Assembly (NCBI RefSeq): GCF_902498995.1
Contig: NZ_CABVLY010000004.1
Span: 62,001 to 126,000, forward strand
Length of the DNA stretch: 64,000 bases
Reading direction: 5' to 3'
Source of the DNA: Burkholderia anthina
GTDB taxonomy: Bacteria > Pseudomonadota > Gammaproteobacteria > Burkholderiales > Burkholderiaceae
Part shown: positions 61,708 through 64,000 of the stretch, piece after piece
How positions within the stretch are numbered: the first letter of the stretch is position 1
Layout of the letters: each line of letters starts with the position of its first letter
Made by a program: the position numbers and the translations under genes
Notes under the pieces: generated by a model
Told to the model about the DNA's origin: nothing
What the model saw: the letters and a program-made list of their open reading frames with translations, nothing else
The model's database searches: none

Positions 61708-61779
61708 CAAAACGGCGATTTGTGCGCGTGCCGTGCGCGAATACGCGGCAACTGCGGTTTTTGACGGTGATTAAATGAA
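61708..61779 (+). promoter_or_regulatory. Paired inverted boxes upstream of the FAD oxidase
   Basis: CAAAACGG (61708-61715) and facing GCGGTTTTTG (61754-61763) lie about 47 bp apart, followed by 'cggtgattaaatgaa'. Arrangement and flanks match 55986-56057. The ATG within 'aaatgaa' lacks a ribosome-binding site and is not the gene start. Confidence 0.5.
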
Positions 61780-61831
61780 TCTCATTGAACGGTCGCCGAT
61801 CGTCGTCGCCGGAAGGCAAGAGAAGAATCCG

Positions 61832-63109
61832 ATGAAATTCGAATCGTACTGGCTGGATACCCGCCCCGCGTTTCGCGCCGGCTGCGAAGGCCCCGTCGAA
61901 GGGCGCGCCGACGTGGTCGTGGTCGGCGGCGGCTTCACCGGCCTGTCGGCGGCGCTCGCGCTCGCGCAGCGCGGCGTATCGGTGGTCGTGCTCGAAGCCG
62001 CGCAGATCGCGGGCGAAGCGTCCGGACGCAACGGCGGCCAGTGCAATACGGGCGTCGCGCAGGACTACGCATCGCTTGCCGCGCGGATCGGCCCCGAACA
62101 GGCGAAGCAGTTCTATCGCGCGTACGAAAGCGCGGTGAAGAGCGTCGAGACGATCGTCGCCGAGCACGCGATCGACTGCGATTTCCGGCGTACGGGCAAG
62201 TTGAAGCTCGCCGCGAAGCCGCAGCATTTCGCGGGGCTCGCGAAGACGTTCGACGCGTTGCGGCGCGACGTCGATCCGGACATCGAACTGATCGAGCCGT
62301 CGCGGATCCGCGATGAAATCGCGTCCGACGGTTTCTACGGCGGCCTCCTGCAGCGCAACGGCGCGCAGATGCACATGGGCAAGTTCGGCGTCGGGCTGGC
62401 GCAGGCGGCCGTGCGCGCCGGCGCGCGCGTCTACGAGCAGGCGGCCGTCACGCGGCTGGACCGGCTGGAAGGCGAGCGCCACGCAATCACCTGCACGCGC
62501 GGCACGATCGTCGCCGACCGCGTGCTGGTCGCGACCGGCGCGTCGCAGCACGGCCCGTTCGCGTGGTTCCGGCGGCGCATCGCGCCGGTCGGCAGCTTCA
62601 TCGTCGTCACCGAGCCGCTGCCCGACGCGCAGTTGAACAGGCTGTTCCCGCATCGTCGCGCGTACGTGACGTCGCGCCAGATCGGCAACTACTTCCGCGT
62701 GACGCCCGACAACCGGCTGCTGTTCGGCGGACGCGCGCGCTTCGCGATGTCGAGCCCGCGCTCCGACGCAAAAAGCGGCGACGTCCTGCGCGCCGGCATG
62801 GCCGGCTATTTCCCCGAACTGGCCAACGTGCGGCTCGACTACTGCTGGGGCGGGCTGGTGGACATCACCGCCGACCGGCTGCCGCGCGCGGGCCAGCACG
62901 ACGGGCTTTATTACTCGATGGGCTACAGCGGCCACGGCGTGCAGATGTCGGTGCACATGGGCCGCGTGATGGCCGACGTGCTGTATGGCGCGGTGGCCTC
63001 GAATCCGTGGCGCGAGCTCGACTGGCCGGCGATACCCGGCCATTTCGGGCACGCGTGGTTCCTGCCGTTCGTCGGCGCGTACTACCGGGTGCAGGATTTC
63101 CTGCACTGA
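61832..63109 (+). CDS. FAD-dependent amine/amino-acid oxidase (PuuB/DadA-like)
   Basis: 425 aa from ATG 61832, preceded by 'aagagaag'; the earlier ATG at 61775 has no ribosome-binding site and falls in the promoter motif. The protein starts 'MKFESYWLDTRPAF'. The Rossmann fingerprint 'DVVVVGGGFTGLSAALALAQRGVSVVVLEA' and 'GEASGRNGGQCNTG' are signatures of glycine/D-amino-acid and gamma-glutamylputrescine oxidases. C-terminal 'YSMGYSGHGVQMSVHMGRVMADVLYG' is the FAD-closing loop. It would oxidise an amine to aldehyde or imine with release of peroxide. Aldehyde dehydrogenase and aminotransferase nearby would process the product, which agrees with a polyamine-like pathway. Confidence 0.88.
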   Translation: MKFESYWLDTRPAFRAGCEGPVEGRADVVVVGGGFTGLSAALALAQRGVSVVVLEAAQIAGEASGRNGGQCNTGVAQDYASLAARIGPEQAKQFYRAYESAVKSVETIVAEHAIDCDFRRTGKLKLAAKPQHFAGLAKTFDALRRDVDPDIELIEPSRIRDEIASDGFYGGLLQRNGAQMHMGKFGVGLAQAAVRAGARVYEQAAVTRLDRLEGERHAITCTRGTIVADRVLVATGASQHGPFAWFRRRIAPVGSFIVVTEPLPDAQLNRLFPHRRAYVTSRQIGNYFRVTPDNRLLFGGRARFAMSSPRSDAKSGDVLRAGMAGYFPELANVRLDYCWGGLVDITADRLPRAGQHDGLYYSMGYSGHGVQMSVHMGRVMADVLYGAVASNPWRELDWPAIPGHFGHAWFLPFVGAYYRVQDFLH

Positions 63110-63133
63110 CGCGAGCGCCGGGGAGGATTCAAC

Positions 63134-63205
63134 ATGAAAGCGCGTTTCGTTTGCCCGTTCGCCGGCGTTGCCGCGCGGGCCATGATCCTGCAGGCGGCGG
63201 CATGA
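63134..63205 (+). CDS. 23-codon leader ORF coupled to the AraC regulator
   Basis: ATG 63134 follows 'gggagg' with a 7-bp gap, one of the best ribosome-binding sites in the window. The frame encodes a 23-residue peptide starting 'MKARFVCPFAG' and ending 'AAA', and its TGA (63203-63205) overlaps the regulator's ATG (63202-63204) in ATGA. The AraC start itself has no strong ribosome-binding site of its own. Translation of the regulator may therefore depend on the small ORF, which could be a leader peptide. It could also be a chance frame; the coupling geometry is the main support. Confidence 0.5.
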   Translation: MKARFVCPFAGVAARAMILQAAA

Positions 63206-63672
63206 GGACTGCGGGCATGCTCGACCTGTTTCACGATTCGGCCGAAGACGCGATGCCACGCACGGCGCGTGTCGCGCGGCCCGTCTCGCCGGCGATCGGC
63301 GAGGTGCTGCGCACGATCGACGCATCGTTCGCGCAGCCGCTGAACCTCGACACGCTCGCGGCGGTGGCCGGGCTGAGCGTGTCGCGTTTCACCGCGCGCT
63401 TTCGCAGCGAAACCGGGTTGTCGCCGCACCGGTATCTGTGCCTCGTGCGCGTGCGGCGCGCGCAGGACCTGTTGCGCGCCGGACTCGCGCCGTCGGTCGT
63501 TGCCACCGACGTCGGGTTCTTCGACCAGAGCCATTTGTGCCGGCATTTCCGGCGCGTGCTCGGGATCACGCCGCGCGATTACGTGATCGCGCGACCGGGC
63601 GGCACGCCGGCGCGCACGCCGTCGACGCGCACGCGCACCGAACACCGCGAAGCGTCGTGTCACGCCGCGTAG
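63202..63672 (+). CDS. Short AraC-family regulator (DNA-binding domain only)
   Basis: 156 aa. 'PAIGEVLRTIDASFAQPLNLDTLAAVAGLSVSRFTARFRSETGLSPHRYLCLVRVRRAQDLLRAGLAPSVVATDVGFFDQSHLCRHFRRVLGITPRDYVIARPG' spans a complete AraC/XylS double helix-turn-helix. Only about 30 residues precede it, so there is no room for a ligand-binding domain. It is followed by a basic Thr/Arg-rich tail. It follows the FAD oxidase by about 90 bp and is coupled to the small ORF, so it probably regulates the adjacent amine-catabolic genes, perhaps through the paired boxes found upstream of two of them. Confidence 0.85.
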   Translation: MRTAGMLDLFHDSAEDAMPRTARVARPVSPAIGEVLRTIDASFAQPLNLDTLAAVAGLSVSRFTARFRSETGLSPHRYLCLVRVRRAQDLLRAGLAPSVVATDVGFFDQSHLCRHFRRVLGITPRDYVIARPGGTPARTPSTRTRTEHREASCHAA

Positions 63673-63764
63673 GCGCCAAGCGTGAACGGCGTGCACGCCC
63701 GAGGGATTTCCGATATCGCGCGACGGCTTTCAATCTTGCCGCCGCGCACTGCCCAGGAGCAGAA

Positions 63765-64000
63765 ATGACCGCAGTATTCGTGTTGCACCATGCAGACGGC
63801 TCACCGTCTTCCACCGCGTTCCGCACACAGGCGTTCGGCGGGAACGATCCTTTTGCACAACATCGGGAGATCGCGTGGGAAGAGCCCGACGCGATGGCCG
63901 CGGGGCGCATCCGTTTCGCCGGCGCGCTCGACATCCCGGATTATCCGCACATCGAAACCCTGGTCGTCGTCGAAGGCGAGCTGACGCTCGAGGCAGCCGG
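63765..64000 (+). CDS. Cupin-domain protein, N-terminal part (cut by window edge)
   Basis: The first 78 codons only. ATG 63765 follows 'aggagca'. 'TQAFGGNDPFAQHREIAWEEPDAMAAGRIRFAGALDIPDYPHIETLVVVEGELTLEA' shows the start of a cupin barrel: the 'PHIETLVVVEGELTL' strand is the first conserved motif of DUF861/ureidoglycine-hydrolase-like (Cupin_3) proteins. The rest lies outside the window. Its location after the oxidase and regulator suggests an accessory or ligand-binding role in the same pathway. Confidence 0.7.
   Translation, partial: MTAVFVLHHADGSPSSTAFRTQAFGGNDPFAQHREIAWEEPDAMAAGRIRFAGALDIPDYPHIETLVVVEGELTLEAA

Noticed and set aside
61775-61777. ATG 61775 as the FAD oxidase start
   Set aside because: It has no ribosome-binding site and lies inside a motif shared with another promoter. 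The ATG at 61832 has a purine-rich site and gives the family-typical N-terminus.

Overview
The window is high-GC, densely coded proteobacterial DNA. Its gene content (NCS1 permease, VgrG/Rhs type VI effectors, many LysR and AraC regulators, porins, small catabolic operons) points to Burkholderia, most likely the cepacia complex and probably a secondary chromosome. This is inferred from family recognition and codon style; no database search was possible. I saw no rRNA, tRNA or CRISPR.

Left edge (1-2500): the end of an NCS1 permease, a bidirectional hairpin, a FixJ-type response regulator with no kinase beside it, then a run of decayed genes (ketopantoate reductase, VOC protein, LysR regulator). 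The LysR remnant stops at a 27-bp sequence that recurs, with one mismatch, 16 kb further on.

Type VI effector island (2486-18627, between those two copies): an orphan tssF baseplate gene; a VgrG with a C-terminal serine-lipase domain and its presumed ankyrin-repeat periplasmic immunity protein; a small membrane protein; an EagR/DcrB chaperone; and a prePAAR-PAAR-Rhs effector ending in an AHH nuclease. After it come an Imm11-like immunity gene, a displaced Rhs tip with a second AHH toxin and its own Imm11-like gene, a degenerate immunity-plus-tip duplication, a NucA-like endonuclease toxin with an NTF2-like immunity gene, and a SUKH immunity gene. The toxin and immunity genes are visibly AT-richer than the Rhs core. 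This is a store of alternative toxins that homologous recombination could move onto the full-length Rhs.

Middle (18.6-43 kb): a secreted protein of unknown function; an acyl-CoA operon (MFS, CoA-transferase, acyl-CoA dehydrogenase, MaoC-like hydratase) with a divergent LysR; a small mobile-element relic with an integrase fragment; a PHB-depolymerase-like esterase; a MoxR/CobS ATPase with a VWA partner; a five-gene cluster ordered like the iif/ind indole-to-anthranilate pathway with a divergent AraC regulator; an nnrS gene behind an FNR-like box; and the frmRA formaldehyde module.

Right part (43-64 kb): LysR with a divergent amidohydrolase/binding-protein/porin operon, then a large amine or amino-acid catabolic region. 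Leftward run GNAT, a 2-hydroxyacid dehydrogenase, a class III aminotransferase, an Lrp regulator, succinate-semialdehyde dehydrogenase and galM. Rightward run a HAD hydrolase, a Dpp/Opp-type ABC transporter with fused ATPases, a PuuB-like FAD oxidase, a short AraC regulator behind a 23-codon coupled ORF, and a cupin protein cut by the window edge. Two of the rightward promoters share a paired inverted motif, suggesting one regulon.
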